Assembly: GCF_014202505.1 (NCBI RefSeq)
Contig: NZ_JACHGW010000004.1
Coordinates: 682,001-746,000, forward strand
Origin: Armatimonas rosea
GTDB taxonomy: Bacteria; Armatimonadota; Armatimonadia; Armatimonadales; Armatimonadaceae
Direction of reading: 5' to 3'
DNA length: 64,000 nucleotides
The position numbers and the translations under genes are program-made. The notes under the pieces are model-generated. The model had not been told where the DNA came from, searched no databases, and saw nothing but the letters and a program-made list of their open reading frames with translations. This document shows, piece after piece, positions 26,217 through 35,778 of the stretch. Within the stretch, counting starts at the first letter, position 1. The number at the start of each line of letters is the position of its first letter.

Positions 26217-27292
26217 GGGTGGTGATCGATGCGCGCCCGCTCTCGCACCCGCAGGCGGGCGGCTACCGCTCGTACGTGAGTGCGCTGGTGCGAGGGCTCG
26301 CGGAGGTGAAGCCGGCCGATGTGGAGGTGCTCCTCTACCTAGACCGCCCGACCGAGACAGCCTTTCCCTTCGAGACCCGCGTGCTCTCACCATCGCGCCT
26401 CAAGACCGACTTCTGGCTCTTTGCCCAACAAGTGCGCCGCGACAAGCCCGAGCTCGTGCACGGCACCGTAAACTACCTGCCGCTAGGGCTCTCGTGCAAG
26501 ACCCTTCTCCTGCTCTACGATGCCCTCTTGCTCAAGCGCTACCCGTGGGAAGGGAAGGTGCAGCGCTCGCTCCGGCAGCGTGTGCTCAATGGCTACTGGA
26601 CCACGCTCATGCGCCACTCCGCCCAGAGGGCGACCAAGACCTTCACGATCTCCCACGGTGCCGCGCAGGAGCTGGCATCGGTGCTGGGTGGGAGCCCCGA
26701 GCGCTTCCCGATTGTCCCGATTGGACTGACACTTCCCCTACCAAGCGCGGGAGTGCGGCATGAGAAGAACTCGATCCTGGCGATCGCGGCACCGGACGCC
26801 CGAAAGAATATCGAGGCGGTCTACGATGCCCTACCGCTCCTGGCAGACCTGGCACCGACTCTGAAGCTAGTGTGTACGTCGGCGCGGACAGCGGAGGTGG
26901 CCGAGGCGGAGGTGGCACGGCGTGGGCTAAAAGGGGTGAAGCTCCTGCGTAGCCTCGACAACCAGGCGCTCTCGGATGCCTACGCCGGCGCAAGTGTCTT
27001 TGTGTTTCCGTCGCGCCTGGAGGGCTTTGGCCTGCCCCCTCTAGAGGCGATGCAGGCAGGGACACCGGTCGTGGCCTCGCACGCTCTGCCGATGCCGGAG
27101 ATCCTCGGGGACGCGCCCCTCTACTTCGACCCGGAGCAGCCCACGCAGCTCGCTCAGGCCGTCCGCCGCCTCCTCACCGACCCGGCGGCTTGGACCGAGC
27201 ATGCCCGGCGCGGCACGGTGCAGGCAAGCCGCTACACGCTCCGGGCGATGGCGGAGGGCACGCTGGCGCTCTGGCGGGAGGTCGGCGCGTGA
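26213..27292 (+). CDS. GT4 glycosyltransferase (mannosyltransferase-like)
   Basis: This 359-residue GT-B enzyme begins VVIDARPLSHPQAGGYRSYV, like WbaZ/PimB-type mannosyltransferases. It has the C-terminal donor site with FPSRLEGFGLPPLEAMQAGTPVVAS, whose E-x7-E pattern marks GT4. The start is a GTG overlapping the previous stop as GTGA, and the end overlaps the next gene the same way. It probably adds one sugar of the repeat unit; acceptor and donor are unknown. Confidence 0.87.
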   Translation: MRVVIDARPLSHPQAGGYRSYVSALVRGLAEVKPADVEVLLYLDRPTETAFPFETRVLSPSRLKTDFWLFAQQVRRDKPELVHGTVNYLPLGLSCKTLLLLYDALLLKRYPWEGKVQRSLRQRVLNGYWTTLMRHSAQRATKTFTISHGAAQELASVLGGSPERFPIVPIGLTLPLPSAGVRHEKNSILAIAAPDARKNIEAVYDALPLLADLAPTLKLVCTSARTAEVAEAEVARRGLKGVKLLRSLDNQALSDAYAGASVFVFPSRLEGFGLPPLEAMQAGTPVVASHALPMPEILGDAPLYFDPEQPTQLAQAVRRLLTDPAAWTEHARRGTVQASRYTLRAMAEGTLALWREVGA

Positions 27293-28503
27293 GCAAGCCC
27301 AAGGTTCTCTTTCTGGCGCACCTGCTCCCCTGGCCCCTCGACGGCGGCGGGCAGATCAAGTCCTACCATGTCCTGCGTCAGCTCGCGCAGGCCTACGATA
27401 TCACCCTGCTGGCCCTGATCCGCACCCCCGACGAGGCCAAGAACACCGAGCCGCTGCGCGAACTCTGCGTGGGCGGAGTCGAGGCGATCCCCATCCACCG
27501 GACACGGGTTCGCAATGCGCTTGCGGCGGGACGAGCCCCTCTGACCGGCGAGTCGTTTATTGTCACGCGGGACAACACCCCCGCTTTCCATGCCGCGGTC
27601 GCGCGGGAGCTGGCCACGGGAGCCTATGTCGCGCTCCATGTTGACCACCTCCAGATGGCGCAGTTTGTCCCCGCCGCCACGCTGGGTGTCAAGGTGATCC
27701 TCGATGAGCACAATGTCGAGTACCGGATTCCCCAGCGCCTCGCCGAGACGGCAAAGAACCCGCTCTGGCGCGTCTACGCCGCGGGAGAGTGGAAGCGTCT
27801 GCGGGAGTTCGAGCGCGGTGCTCTCAGACGCGCCGATCGGACGCTGGCGGTCTCCGACGAAGACAAGACCACGCTAGAGGATTTACTTGGGCCAAATAAG
27901 GGTAGAATATACACGCTACCCATTGGCGTGGACACCGACTACTTCGCTCCGCGCCCCCGAAAACCCGCCTCGAAGACCCTTGTCTCCATCGGAACGATGT
28001 ACTGGCCGCCAAATATTGACGCGATGCGCTGGTTTTGCGCGGAGATTCTGCCGAAGATCAAAGCGGGAGAGTCCGACACCCGCCTGACCATTGTCGGGGC
28101 GCGGCCCACCGACGAAGTCCTTGCCCTCGCGGCGGACCCGGCGGTGACGGTCACGGGCTCGGTGCCCGATGTGCGGCCCTATGGGGAGGACTGCGGTGCG
28201 TTTATCGTCCCCTTGCGCTCGGGGTCGGGGATGCGGGTGAAGATACTCAATGCGCTGGCGATGGGCCTGCCAACGGTCTCAACGACGGTTGGTGCAGAAG
28301 GGATTGATGTGAGAGACGGCGAGCATATCTTGCTAGCAGAGACGGCGGAGGAGTTTGCGGCGGCGACGCTGCGGCTGCTCTCGGAGCCGGACCTGTCCGC
28401 ACGCCTCGCCGCCAACGGCCGCCGCCTGATGGAGGAGCGCTACGGCTGGGACGCCATCGGTACGCAGCTCCGCCAGAACTACAGCGAGGTGCTTGCGCGA
28501 TGA
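27289..28503 (+). CDS. GT4 glycosyltransferase, PEP-CTERM/XrtA-associated type
   Basis: This 404-residue GT-B enzyme opens KVLFLAHLLPWPLDGGGQIK and carries VPLRSGSGMRVKILNALAMG in the donor domain, the same layout as the first and fourth GT4 proteins of this cluster. Those three look like paralogues. The start is GTG at 27289, overlapping the previous stop by 4 bases; an earlier in-frame start would run 99 bases into the previous gene. It ends with an ATGA overlap. Confidence 0.86.
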   Translation: MSKPKVLFLAHLLPWPLDGGGQIKSYHVLRQLAQAYDITLLALIRTPDEAKNTEPLRELCVGGVEAIPIHRTRVRNALAAGRAPLTGESFIVTRDNTPAFHAAVARELATGAYVALHVDHLQMAQFVPAATLGVKVILDEHNVEYRIPQRLAETAKNPLWRVYAAGEWKRLREFERGALRRADRTLAVSDEDKTTLEDLLGPNKGRIYTLPIGVDTDYFAPRPRKPASKTLVSIGTMYWPPNIDAMRWFCAEILPKIKAGESDTRLTIVGARPTDEVLALAADPAVTVTGSVPDVRPYGEDCGAFIVPLRSGSGMRVKILNALAMGLPTVSTTVGAEGIDVRDGEHILLAETAEEFAAATLRLLSEPDLSARLAANGRRLMEERYGWDAIGTQLRQNYSEVLAR

Positions 28504-29699
28504 AGCTCCTCTTTGTCACCCCGTATGTGCCGTCGCTGATCCGCGTCCGCACCTACCAGCTCCTGCGGCACCTGGCCCGCCGTGGCTGCAAGATCACCCT
28601 GGTCGCACTGGAAGATGCTCCCGTCTCCACGGCAAGCCGTGCGGAGCTGGCCGAGCTCTGTGAGAGTGTCCATCTCGTCCCACTAGAGAAGCCCGCCGCC
28701 GCCCTCCGCTGCATCGCGGCGCTCCCGAGCCCCAAGCCGCTCTGGGTGGCCTACTGCGACACCCCCGCCTTGAGAGCGACCGTGCGCCGCTTAGTGCAGG
28801 CGGAACAATTCGATGCCGCGCACGTCGAACACCTGCGCGCTGCCTCTGTCCGCTCTGCCCTGGGAGACCTGCCCTGTGTGCTCGATGCGGTCGACTGTAT
28901 CACCGCGCTCCAACGCCAGATGTTTGACCAAGGAGAACGACTAAAGGACCGGGCACTCGCCGGGGAGGAGTGGCTCAAGCTCCGGCGCTGGGAGCCGCGT
29001 GCCTACGCCGGCTACGATGCGATCGGGGTCACAAGCCAGTACGATGCGACCGCGCTCCAGGCACTGGGAACCCGCCCACCGCTCCATGTCATTCCCAATG
29101 GGGTCGATCTGGACTACTTCCAGCCCAACCCCAAACTCGCCCCCGAGCCCGACACGATTATCTTCAGCGGCAAGATGAGCTACCGGGCCAACGACGATGC
29201 CGTGCTGTGGTTTGCCGCGCAGCTCTGGCCCACGCTCAAGCGGGCGCGTCCGGGCCTGCGCTGGACCATCGCCGGCAACGAGCCGTCGGCGGCGGTGCGT
29301 GCGCTGGCTGCCGACCCCGCGATCACGGTCACGGGCTATGTCGAGGACCTGCGCCCCTTTATCGCCCGCGCCAGCCTCGCGATCTGCCCCCTGCGGATCG
29401 GGGTGGGAATTCAGAACAAGGCGCTAGAGGCAATGGCTATGGGCCGCCCCGTAGTCGCCTCCCCCATCGCGGGCCGCGCTCTCCCAGGCGCGATTACCGA
29501 GGGGGGACTGAACGTCGCGGAGGGAGCTCAGGACTTTATCGCCGCCTGCCTCGCGCTCCTGGAGAGCCCCGCCCAGGCCGAGCTTGCAGGGCAGGCCGCA
29601 CGCCGCTATGTCGAGCGCCACCACCGCTGGGACTGTAGCGCAGGTGCCTTTCTAGAGCTCTACGCCCGAGAGAAACAGCAGACAACACCCCGTGTATAA
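28500..29699 (+). CDS. GT4 glycosyltransferase, PEP-CTERM/XrtA-associated type
   Basis: This 399-residue GT-B enzyme begins [20 protein letters not shown]. Its C-terminal half has [20 protein letters not shown] and [18 protein letters not shown], both shared in style with the two related GT4 proteins upstream. The ATG overlaps the previous stop as ATGA. The function is inferred to be addition of one sugar to a lipid-linked glycan. Confidence 0.86.
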   Translation: MKLLFVTPYVPSLIRVRTYQLLRHLARRGCKITLVALEDAPVSTASRAELAELCESVHLVPLEKPAAALRCIAALPSPKPLWVAYCDTPALRATVRRLVQAEQFDAAHVEHLRAASVRSALGDLPCVLDAVDCITALQRQMFDQGERLKDRALAGEEWLKLRRWEPRAYAGYDAIGVTSQYDATALQALGTRPPLHVIPNGVDLDYFQPNPKLAPEPDTIIFSGKMSYRANDDAVLWFAAQLWPTLKRARPGLRWTIAGNEPSAAVRALAADPAITVTGYVEDLRPFIARASLAICPLRIGVGIQNKALEAMAMGRPVVASPIAGRALPGAITEGGLNVAEGAQDFIAACLALLESPAQAELAGQAARRYVERHHRWDCSAGAFLELYAREKQQTTPRV

Positions 29700-29721
29700 G
29701 CAGGAACGAGATCACATAAGA

Positions 29722-30411
29722 ATGGAATCACAGGTTTATTCGCCTCAGACCAAGGTAGCGGTTACCCCCGTTGCGCTCCCCAACACCAACATGCTCTACC
29801 TTACGTTGAAGCGTCTCATTGATATTGCCGGCTCGCTTTTTGGGCTCGTCCTGCTCTTCCCCCTGTTCTCCGTTCTTGCCATTCTCGTTCGCCTCTCGTC
29901 CGCCGGGCCGATCCTGCACCGCCGACGGGTCCTCTCGCACCAGCAGTACGAAGGGGGCACGCCCCAGAGCTTCGATGCCTTCAAGTTCCGCACGATGATC
30001 ACCAACGCCGATGCCTTTCTCGCCCAGCACCCCGAGCTGATGGCGGAGTTCCAAAAGGACTTCAAGCTGCGCGACGATCCCCGGGTGACCAAGGTCGGGC
30101 ACAAGCTGCGGCGCTCCAGCCTCGACGAGCTCCCGCAGCTCTTTAATGTCCTCCGGGGGCAGATGACCTTGGTGGGCCCACGCATGATCTCCCCGCCCGA
30201 GCTGGAGATGTACGGCGAGTACGCCGCCAAGCTCCTCTCGGTCAAGCCCGGCCTGACCGGGCTCTGGCAGGTGAGTGGTCGTCAGAATGTCTCCTACGCC
30301 GAGCGCGTCAAGCTGGACATGTACTACATCGACAACCGGACGCTCGGGATGGATATCGAGATCCTCCTGCGAACCGTGGTGAGTGTGCTCAAGCGCCAGG
30401 GAGCCTACTAG
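29722..30411 (+). CDS. Polyprenyl-phosphate sugar-1-phosphate transferase
   Basis: This roughly 229-residue bacterial sugar transferase (PF02397) starts glycan synthesis by moving a sugar phosphate from a UDP-sugar to undecaprenyl phosphate. It has one N-terminal membrane helix ([20 protein letters not shown]), then [34 protein letters not shown] and [14 protein letters not shown], the family's active-site string. It is the short form, lacking the four-helix extension of WbaP/WcaJ. The start is uncertain: a GTG at 29692 overlaps the previous stop by 8 bases; the ATG at 29722 is used here. Confidence 0.92.
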   Translation: MESQVYSPQTKVAVTPVALPNTNMLYLTLKRLIDIAGSLFGLVLLFPLFSVLAILVRLSSAGPILHRRRVLSHQQYEGGTPQSFDAFKFRTMITNADAFLAQHPELMAEFQKDFKLRDDPRVTKVGHKLRRSSLDELPQLFNVLRGQMTLVGPRMISPPELEMYGEYAAKLLSVKPGLTGLWQVSGRQNVSYAERVKLDMYYIDNRTLGMDIEILLRTVVSVLKRQGAY

Positions 30412-30420
30412 GCACCGACC

Positions 30421-32154
30421 ATGCGCCTGGGCCGTCTGGTTCGTAATATCCTCACCCTGCTCCTGCTGGCGCTTCCCTGCGTCGTGCTGCTGCCACGCCT
30501 CAACGCGCCGATCGCCCTGCCCGAGAGTGCGCTTGACCAGCTCCTGACCGCACGCTACACCGCCGCGCACAACCGCCTTGGTACCCCTGTCCTGCGCCCG
30601 CTTGACGTGGCGCGCCTCACGTCGTTTGGGGACGGTGCCCTCCCGGACATGCGCCATGGGATGCTCTATACTGGCCTCTCAGCGGTTGCGATGAAGGTGC
30701 TCCACGAGACCCAGGGCGGCCAGGGCCAGCGTGCCGCGACTCTTCTCGGGATGGGGCTGCTCCTCACGGGAGGGCTCGTGACACTCTGGCTCTACCGGCG
30801 CTGGTTCCCGCAGCGAGACAACAAGCTGGCGGCGTTTTTCTATGTCTGGAGCGGCGGCGCGCTCCTGGCAGCCGTTCTCCCCGGTCCCGGCCTGCTCCTG
30901 GCGATCCTCGGGGGGCTTCTCTGCGCGGCCCTCGTCTCGCTCGATGTGACCAGTAGTAGTAGCCGCTCGTCGCTCTGGCTCGCCCTGGCAGCGGGAGCGC
31001 TCTGGGGGCTCTTATTTCTGTCGCTGTACTCCGCACTGCTGCTCTTGCCGTTTCTGCTCTGGCAGGTTGTGGTCACGACGCGGCGGGATATTCGCGCGGT
31101 GCTGGCGTTCGTCGTGGCGGCGGGAGTCGTGGCCGCGCCTCAGCTCCTGCGTGCCCAGAAGTTTGCGCACAACCCGCTCTACCACAGCCGCGGGATCGAG
31201 CTGATCATGCGCACGGAGTCCCACCCCGGAACCGCGCTCTACCATGCGGTCTCGCTCCCCCGTACGGTCAGCACCTACCTGACCCACGGTGGTTTTCTGG
31301 AGGTACTGTCCAAGTCCGCCAGCACACTGGTCGAGCTCTTGCCACGCTCGCTGGGGACAGTCGGGCTGTGCTTGTTGCTCTTTATCACCTCGGGGCTGAT
31401 GCGCTTCACCGACCAGCGCCTCAACCGGCTCCGTCGCCTGCTGTTTTTGATGATTCCCGTGCACCTGATCGCCCTGAGCCTCTTCTTCCCCGCCGACGAG
31501 TGTGCGAGTGTTCTTTTGCTCTACGGGCCGGCGATTGCGGTGCTCGGGGCGGCGTTTCTGCAGACCACGATCCATGCCCGGCGGCTTCCTCGGCTCCATG
31601 CACGCGGGGTGCGGCTCGCCTGGACCGTCCTGTGCTGTGGCGCGGGGCTGGCCCAGCTTCTTGCCCTCCGCCCCGCCCCCGCCCCGATACGGCTCTACGC
31701 CTTTTTAGGCAATAGTGGCGCGTACTTGGACCGCCTCCAGACCAGCCACGACGGCGTCCTCGCTGCCGATGCGCCCGAGACCATGGCGCTGTACGCAGAC
31801 GTGCCCGTCACGCTCTTGCCCACCAGCTCCACCGACTTTCAGGAAGTAGAAGCACGGCTCAATAAAGAGATTGTCGGCTTTAGCCTGACCCCAAACCTGC
31901 GCTGGGACCGCCCCGAGGACACCGCGCTCCAGGCCTGGGGCGATACCTACCGCCGCGTCTTGGGGCTCTTTGCACTGACCCAGCTCATGCCCAACAACGA
32001 GCGGGAGACCTTGCGCCAGTACGTCTCCTACCCCGACTCTCTGATCGCCTCGATCCGCAGCTTCCAGGTCACCCCGATCCAGGAGCCCCAGCAGGGCAAC
32101 GACTACTCCGCCCTCTTCTGGGACATGGACTACATCCGCGCGATCCCACGCTGA
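30421..32154 (+). CDS. Polytopic membrane protein, GT39-like glycosyltransferase
   Basis: This 577-residue protein has an N-terminal helix, then an extracellular loop with acidic residues (PESALDQLLTARYTA). About nine more helices follow, and a soluble C-terminal domain begins near residue 420. This is the layout of GT39/ArnT-type enzymes that use polyprenyl-phosphate sugars at the outer membrane face. Similarity is by topology and the first loop only. It closes the polysaccharide run and overlaps the convergent Nudix gene by 25 bases at the 3' ends. Confidence 0.65.
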   Translation: MRLGRLVRNILTLLLLALPCVVLLPRLNAPIALPESALDQLLTARYTAAHNRLGTPVLRPLDVARLTSFGDGALPDMRHGMLYTGLSAVAMKVLHETQGGQGQRAATLLGMGLLLTGGLVTLWLYRRWFPQRDNKLAAFFYVWSGGALLAAVLPGPGLLLAILGGLLCAALVSLDVTSSSSRSSLWLALAAGALWGLLFLSLYSALLLLPFLLWQVVVTTRRDIRAVLAFVVAAGVVAAPQLLRAQKFAHNPLYHSRGIELIMRTESHPGTALYHAVSLPRTVSTYLTHGGFLEVLSKSASTLVELLPRSLGTVGLCLLLFITSGLMRFTDQRLNRLRRLLFLMIPVHLIALSLFFPADECASVLLLYGPAIAVLGAAFLQTTIHARRLPRLHARGVRLAWTVLCCGAGLAQLLALRPAPAPIRLYAFLGNSGAYLDRLQTSHDGVLAADAPETMALYADVPVTLLPTSSTDFQEVEARLNKEIVGFSLTPNLRWDRPEDTALQAWGDTYRRVLGLFALTQLMPNNERETLRQYVSYPDSLIASIRSFQVTPIQEPQQGNDYSALFWDMDYIRAIPR

Positions 32155-32687
32155 GCCAGGACACGGGCGGCCATGGTGAGGCAGGCGACCGACTTCATGT
32201 CCAGGATGCGCCCGTCACTGATCGCGGCCAGGGCATCGTCGAGGGGTAGCGGGACGGTCTCCACAAACTCATCGGCATCGGTGTGGGCATCGGGGGCGGG
32301 GGTGAGGTCCTCGGCGAGGTAGCCCCAGATCTTCTCGGTGCAGTAGCCCGGCGCGACATAGGCCTCATAGAGCGGAGTCAGCTTCCCTGGTACAAACCCG
32401 ATCTCCTCCGCCAGCTCACGCCCTGCCGCGAGCGCGGGGTCCTCGCCCGCCTCGATCCCGCCCGCCGGAACCTCCAGCAGGGTCCCCCCGGTCGGCAGAC
32501 GGAACTGCCGCACCAGGAGCACATTGCCCTCGGCATCGAGCGGGACGACGGCAATCGCGCCGCTGTGCTCGACCACCTCGCGCTTGCCGGGCTTGCCGTT
32601 GGGCAAGAGCACGCTGTCTAGGCGCAGGCTCACCACGCGCCCCTCGTAGAGCCGCTGGCTCTCTGTCACTGTCTCTGTTAGGTCCAT
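32130..32687 (-). CDS. Nudix hydrolase, ADP-ribose pyrophosphatase-like
   Basis: This 185-residue protein has a complete Nudix box, GGIEAGEDPALAAGRELAEEIGF written across residues of the loop-helix-loop (Gly, then REL-EEIG). It is preceded by VLLVRQFRLPTGG and LLEVPAG, as in ADP-ribose pyrophosphatases of the NudF type. It splits nucleoside diphosphate sugars in the cytoplasm. Its start follows the preceding gene's stop by one base (TAA-A-ATG). The 3' end overlaps the convergent membrane-protein gene by 25 bases. Confidence 0.93.
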   Translation of the reverse strand: MDLTETVTESQRLYEGRVVSLRLDSVLLPNGKPGKREVVEHSGAIAVVPLDAEGNVLLVRQFRLPTGGTLLEVPAGGIEAGEDPALAAGRELAEEIGFVPGKLTPLYEAYVAPGYCTEKIWGYLAEDLTPAPDAHTDADEFVETVPLPLDDALAAISDGRILDMKSVACLTMAARVLAQRGIARM

Positions 32688-32688
32688 T

Positions 32689-33168
32689 TTATGCTTCTTC
32701 CTCGATAAAGACCGGGCTTGTCAGCCAGCCTGGAATCGGTAGCGGCTCTCCGCTTCGGTCAAACTCTCCCGCCAGTAGTCGATCCGGCAGCTCTCGCTCC
32801 GCCTTCGCCAGCACGTCTTCCAGCGCCGACTCCGGGAGCTCGTCCTCGCCGTCAAAGAGGCTGTACTCCGGTAAAAAGCGCGCCCCAAGGTCATCGACAA
32901 GAAACACCGCCCAAGGTAGATCGTCCTCGACACCGCTCGCATCCCAGACAGTCGCGGTGTAGCCCGAGTCCGACTGGTAGGCCAAGCTGCACTCGACATC
33001 CTCGATATCCAGCTCGGTTCCATCGGGGAGCAGCCCCAGCCAGTGGAGCGTGTCGGGGAGTGTGTCGGGGGTCTCGATCTCGTTCCAGCTTGCGAGCAGG
33101 ACATGTTCAAACCAGCGAAAGCGCGCCTCCAGGGCAGCGAACTCAGGGTCATCCGGCGTAAAGAGCAT
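32689..33168 (-). CDS. Acidic protein of unknown function
   Basis: This 159-residue, strongly acidic protein (many Asp and Glu, ending FIEEEA) has no signal peptide, helix bundle or known motif that I recognise. Two ATGs are possible, at 33174 and 33168. TACACT (33180-33175) lies exactly 6 bases before the second, matching the leaderless pattern, so that one is chosen. The gene is followed after one base by the Nudix gene, so the two are probably translated from one message. Confidence 0.6.
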   Translation of the reverse strand: MLFTPDDPEFAALEARFRWFEHVLLASWNEIETPDTLPDTLHWLGLLPDGTELDIEDVECSLAYQSDSGYTATVWDASGVEDDLPWAVFLVDDLGARFLPEYSLFDGEDELPESALEDVLAKAERELPDRLLAGEFDRSGEPLPIPGWLTSPVFIEEEA

Positions 33169-33180
33169 TGACATAGTGTA
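33169..33180 (-). promoter_or_regulatory. TACACT-N6-ATG: predicted leaderless promoter
   Basis: Leftward TACACT (33180-33175) and six bases (ATGTCA) precede the ATG at 33168. The box begins one base past the stop of the DUF3866 gene, giving the acidic-protein/Nudix pair its own start. Confidence 0.4.
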
Positions 33181-34212
33181 TCACAGACACCCAAAAGCCG
33201 CACTCACACGAAAGAACAGCGGGTCTTGCGCCGCGGTTCGTCCCATGCTCGTGACTCTCAGGTGGTTTTTCTCCAGTAGTGCCAGCCCCGGCTCCGGGTC
33301 CGCGAGGAGTGGGGTGGCTGAAAGATTCTCGGGAAGTGGCGTGTCGTGGGGCCAGCCGGCCTCGGGGCAGGTTCCAGCGAGGGCGAGTACGGTACGGCTA
33401 TGGTGCGAGAGCCCTTGGTGGCGCGGACGGGGGTCGGCGGACGAGGCCCGGAGACAGCAGAGCGCCCTGCCCCCCAGTGCGGCGGTCACCGAGAGGGTCC
33501 AGGCCTGCTCGATCCCGGAGAAGCCGTAGCGGGTGCCCGTCCCTGCGTTCCCCGGCCCTGGTGCGACAATCACCACATCGGCCTTCTCCACCGATCGCGC
33601 CGCCAGCAGCGCCGACGGTAGCGTCACGCACTCACGCTCGCCGCCAAAGGCCTGGCCGCAGGTCAGGGTGACATCGAGCAGCCCCAGCGCCCGGAGCTGC
33701 GCCACGAGCTTGGAAAATCCGAGAGGAAGCGCGGCGGAGTCGGTCATGACATAGGCGATTCGCTTACTCGGAGCCGCCGCCTTCACCGCCGCCGCCACCA
33801 GCGCGACCTGGCTATGGAGCAAGCAGGCCACCACGGGCAGCCCACTCAGCGTCGTGGTCTCGTCCCAGTCGGCGCTCTGCTCCACCACGGAGACCGCGTG
33901 CTGTAGCGGCGTGTAGCGTAGCTTGATAATGTGCTCATCGCCTGTTTCTTGCTCGGAGGGAAGGGACACAGGGATGGGTTCCGTGGACGCCGCGATCACA
34001 AAGTCCACGCCGCCCGTGCCCAGCGCAAGCCCCGTCGCGGTTGTATTGAGGAGCACCCAGTCACCCACCGCCAGCGGGCCAGTCAGCGACGGGTAGGCCA
34101 CGATGGCACGCTCTGGCGCTTCACTGTCGATCCGAGCGCGCCCCCACAGAGCCGTGGCTGTCACCCGCTCGATGGTCGTGACGCGCGCGAGACGCCGGTC
34201 TAGACGTGGCAT
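33181..34212 (-). CDS. DUF3866 family protein
   Basis: This 343-residue cytoplasmic protein matches the DUF3866 style: an N-terminal beta domain (VGDWVLLNTTATGLALGTGG), then HIIKLRYTPLQHAVSVVEQ, VACLLHSQVA, IAYVMTDSAALPLGFSKLV and the glycine-rich VAPGPGNAGTGTRYGFSG. The function is unknown. Its ATG directly abuts the LCP gene's TAG (no spacer), so translation is likely coupled to the LCP gene. Confidence 0.85.
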   Translation of the reverse strand: MPRLDRRLARVTTIERVTATALWGRARIDSEAPERAIVAYPSLTGPLAVGDWVLLNTTATGLALGTGGVDFVIAASTEPIPVSLPSEQETGDEHIIKLRYTPLQHAVSVVEQSADWDETTTLSGLPVVACLLHSQVALVAAAVKAAAPSKRIAYVMTDSAALPLGFSKLVAQLRALGLLDVTLTCGQAFGGERECVTLPSALLAARSVEKADVVIVAPGPGNAGTGTRYGFSGIEQAWTLSVTAALGGRALCCLRASSADPRPRHQGLSHHSRTVLALAGTCPEAGWPHDTPLPENLSATPLLADPEPGLALLEKNHLRVTSMGRTAAQDPLFFRVSAAFGCL

Positions 34213-35718
34213 CTAGCGGAGCGCGGACTGCTCGCCCAGGCGGGGAGCGAGGTCGCTGCCCAAGACAACCGTGATATCGGGAACATTCTCACTCAGGCTT
34301 CCACTCCGGTCCGGCCCCAGGTCCTTCTTTACCGTCCCCCCCCCGAGGAGCTTGGCGATCATCTCCGCACGGGGCTTGTTGACCGCCCGTGTGAACTGGA
34401 TAGTCGTGGCCGTGGCCTGTGTCTTGGGGCCATCGGTGACATAGTCGGCATCGAAGTTCCCCTCGGCGCGTAGCAGCTCCGCCGCCCGGCGCGCCGCCCC
34501 CGAGATATCGGTTGCGTTCTGAACCGCGACCGTGGTCACCCGGTTGGCCGCCTTTTCGTCCCCGTAGACCAGCCACTGGACAAGCGCCTCGGTCTTGCGG
34601 CGGTCCGGGATGAAGAAGAAGGGCTTGTGCTTCTCAAACGCCCCTGCCAGCGTTCCTGAGGCCACTTGATCCGGCTGGGTGTTCCGGTAGAGCGAGGCGA
34701 TCGCAAAGATCTGCGGGCGCTCCAGGTTGGTGTCAAACTGCTTCAGCGCCGTGTCCACGAGCGTGTCGGCGTGCAGGATCTGGCGCTTCCCCGACGCGAT
34801 CATCGCGCGGATCATGTTCTGCTGGCGCACCATCCGGCGCGTGTCGCCATTTTCCTGGCACTGGTTGAGCGCGGAGATCTCCGCCGGGGACTTGCGCTTG
34901 AAGAGAGGCACACCCCGGCTATCCTTACCAACAAAGACAGCGGAGCCATCGGCGTTGCGGACATACGGGTCGATCTCACGATAGCGGCAGTAGCCAATGG
35001 CCTCATCGGCGGTGGCGATATGCACCGGCCCCTTGGGAAGCTTGACATGGAGCCCCGCCTTGAAGTCGTTGTACTCAATGGCGTCGATCGTCTCCACATC
35101 GACTCCGCCCAGCTCCTTGACCAGGTTCCCCACGGCATCGGGCTTCACGGCGATGTAGTAGTCGGGCTTGATTCCCGTGATATCCTCGACCGCCTCACAG
35201 AGAAGCGCGGGGCCGCCGCGTCCTGGGTAGGTATCGTTGCTCAGGGTGGCGTTGATCTTGCCTGTGTTGCCCGCGACTCGCACCCGGGTGTCACGAGGAA
35301 TGGAGAGCGCGGAGACATGGCGGGTCTTGAAGTCCAGCGAGAGCAGCATGATGGAGTCAGCACGGCTCGACTTCCCCGTGTAGCGCTGGTAGTTCTTGTC
35401 GTAGGAGTAGTCCTTGCCAATGAGCAGGACCGTGATCTGGTCTTTCTTGGGGAAGAACTTCGCGGGGTTGTTGTAGAGATCTAAGATATCACGGACACTG
35501 CTGCCCGGAAGTAGCTTTGGGAACATCTTGCCCGCCCAGATGCCTCCTGCCACAACGGCGGCAAGAGCCCCCAGCCCGAGGAGCTTCCCCAAGGGGTTGC
35601 CGCGCTTCCGTCGGCGGCCCGTGCGCCGCCCCACGGGAGGTAAGGGAGCAGGGGCGCTTGCACGGCGGTGTTGTGGGGGGGGAGGTGTTTTTCCGTTCAC
35701 TTTACTTCGTCCGTTCAC
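34213..35718 (-). CDS. LytR-CpsA-Psr (LCP) family cell-envelope glycan ligase
   Basis: LCP proteins transfer undecaprenyl-linked polymers onto peptidoglycan outside the membrane. The 501-residue protein has a basic cytoplasmic start, one membrane helix (LGLGALAAVVAGGIWAG, about 45-62) and the LCP domain (about 90-300). That domain has SSRADSIMLLSLD, LSIPRDTRV, GGVDVETIDAIEY and the arginine-rich RRMVRQQNMI. A LytR_C-type domain (about 390-480) follows. The start is GTG; a leftward TATAAT lies 8 bases before it. It may attach the glycan made by the nearby polysaccharide cluster, which is inference. Confidence 0.92.
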   Translation of the reverse strand: MNGRSKVNGKTPPPPQHRRASAPAPLPPVGRRTGRRRKRGNPLGKLLGLGALAAVVAGGIWAGKMFPKLLPGSSVRDILDLYNNPAKFFPKKDQITVLLIGKDYSYDKNYQRYTGKSSRADSIMLLSLDFKTRHVSALSIPRDTRVRVAGNTGKINATLSNDTYPGRGGPALLCEAVEDITGIKPDYYIAVKPDAVGNLVKELGGVDVETIDAIEYNDFKAGLHVKLPKGPVHIATADEAIGYCRYREIDPYVRNADGSAVFVGKDSRGVPLFKRKSPAEISALNQCQENGDTRRMVRQQNMIRAMIASGKRQILHADTLVDTALKQFDTNLERPQIFAIASLYRNTQPDQVASGTLAGAFEKHKPFFFIPDRRKTEALVQWLVYGDEKAANRVTTVAVQNATDISGAARRAAELLRAEGNFDADYVTDGPKTQATATTIQFTRAVNKPRAEMIAKLLGGGTVKKDLGPDRSGSLSENVPDITVVLGSDLAPRLGEQSALR

Positions 35719-35726
35719 TATACGTT

Positions 35727-35778
35727 ATTATATCCTTAATTCGTTCCGAAGTTTACCCCCGTGAGGTAAACTCTCTGC
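35727..35778. promoter_or_regulatory. Divergent promoters of the LCP and hisC genes with a palindrome
   Basis: Leftward TATAAT (35732-35727) is 8 bases before the LCP GTG. Rightward TAAACT (35767-35772) is exactly 6 bases before the hisC GTG, so hisC should be leaderless. A perfect 7-base inverted repeat, GTTTACC (35751-35757) and GGTAAAC (35765-35771), overlaps the hisC -10 box and is a candidate operator. Confidence 0.5.
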
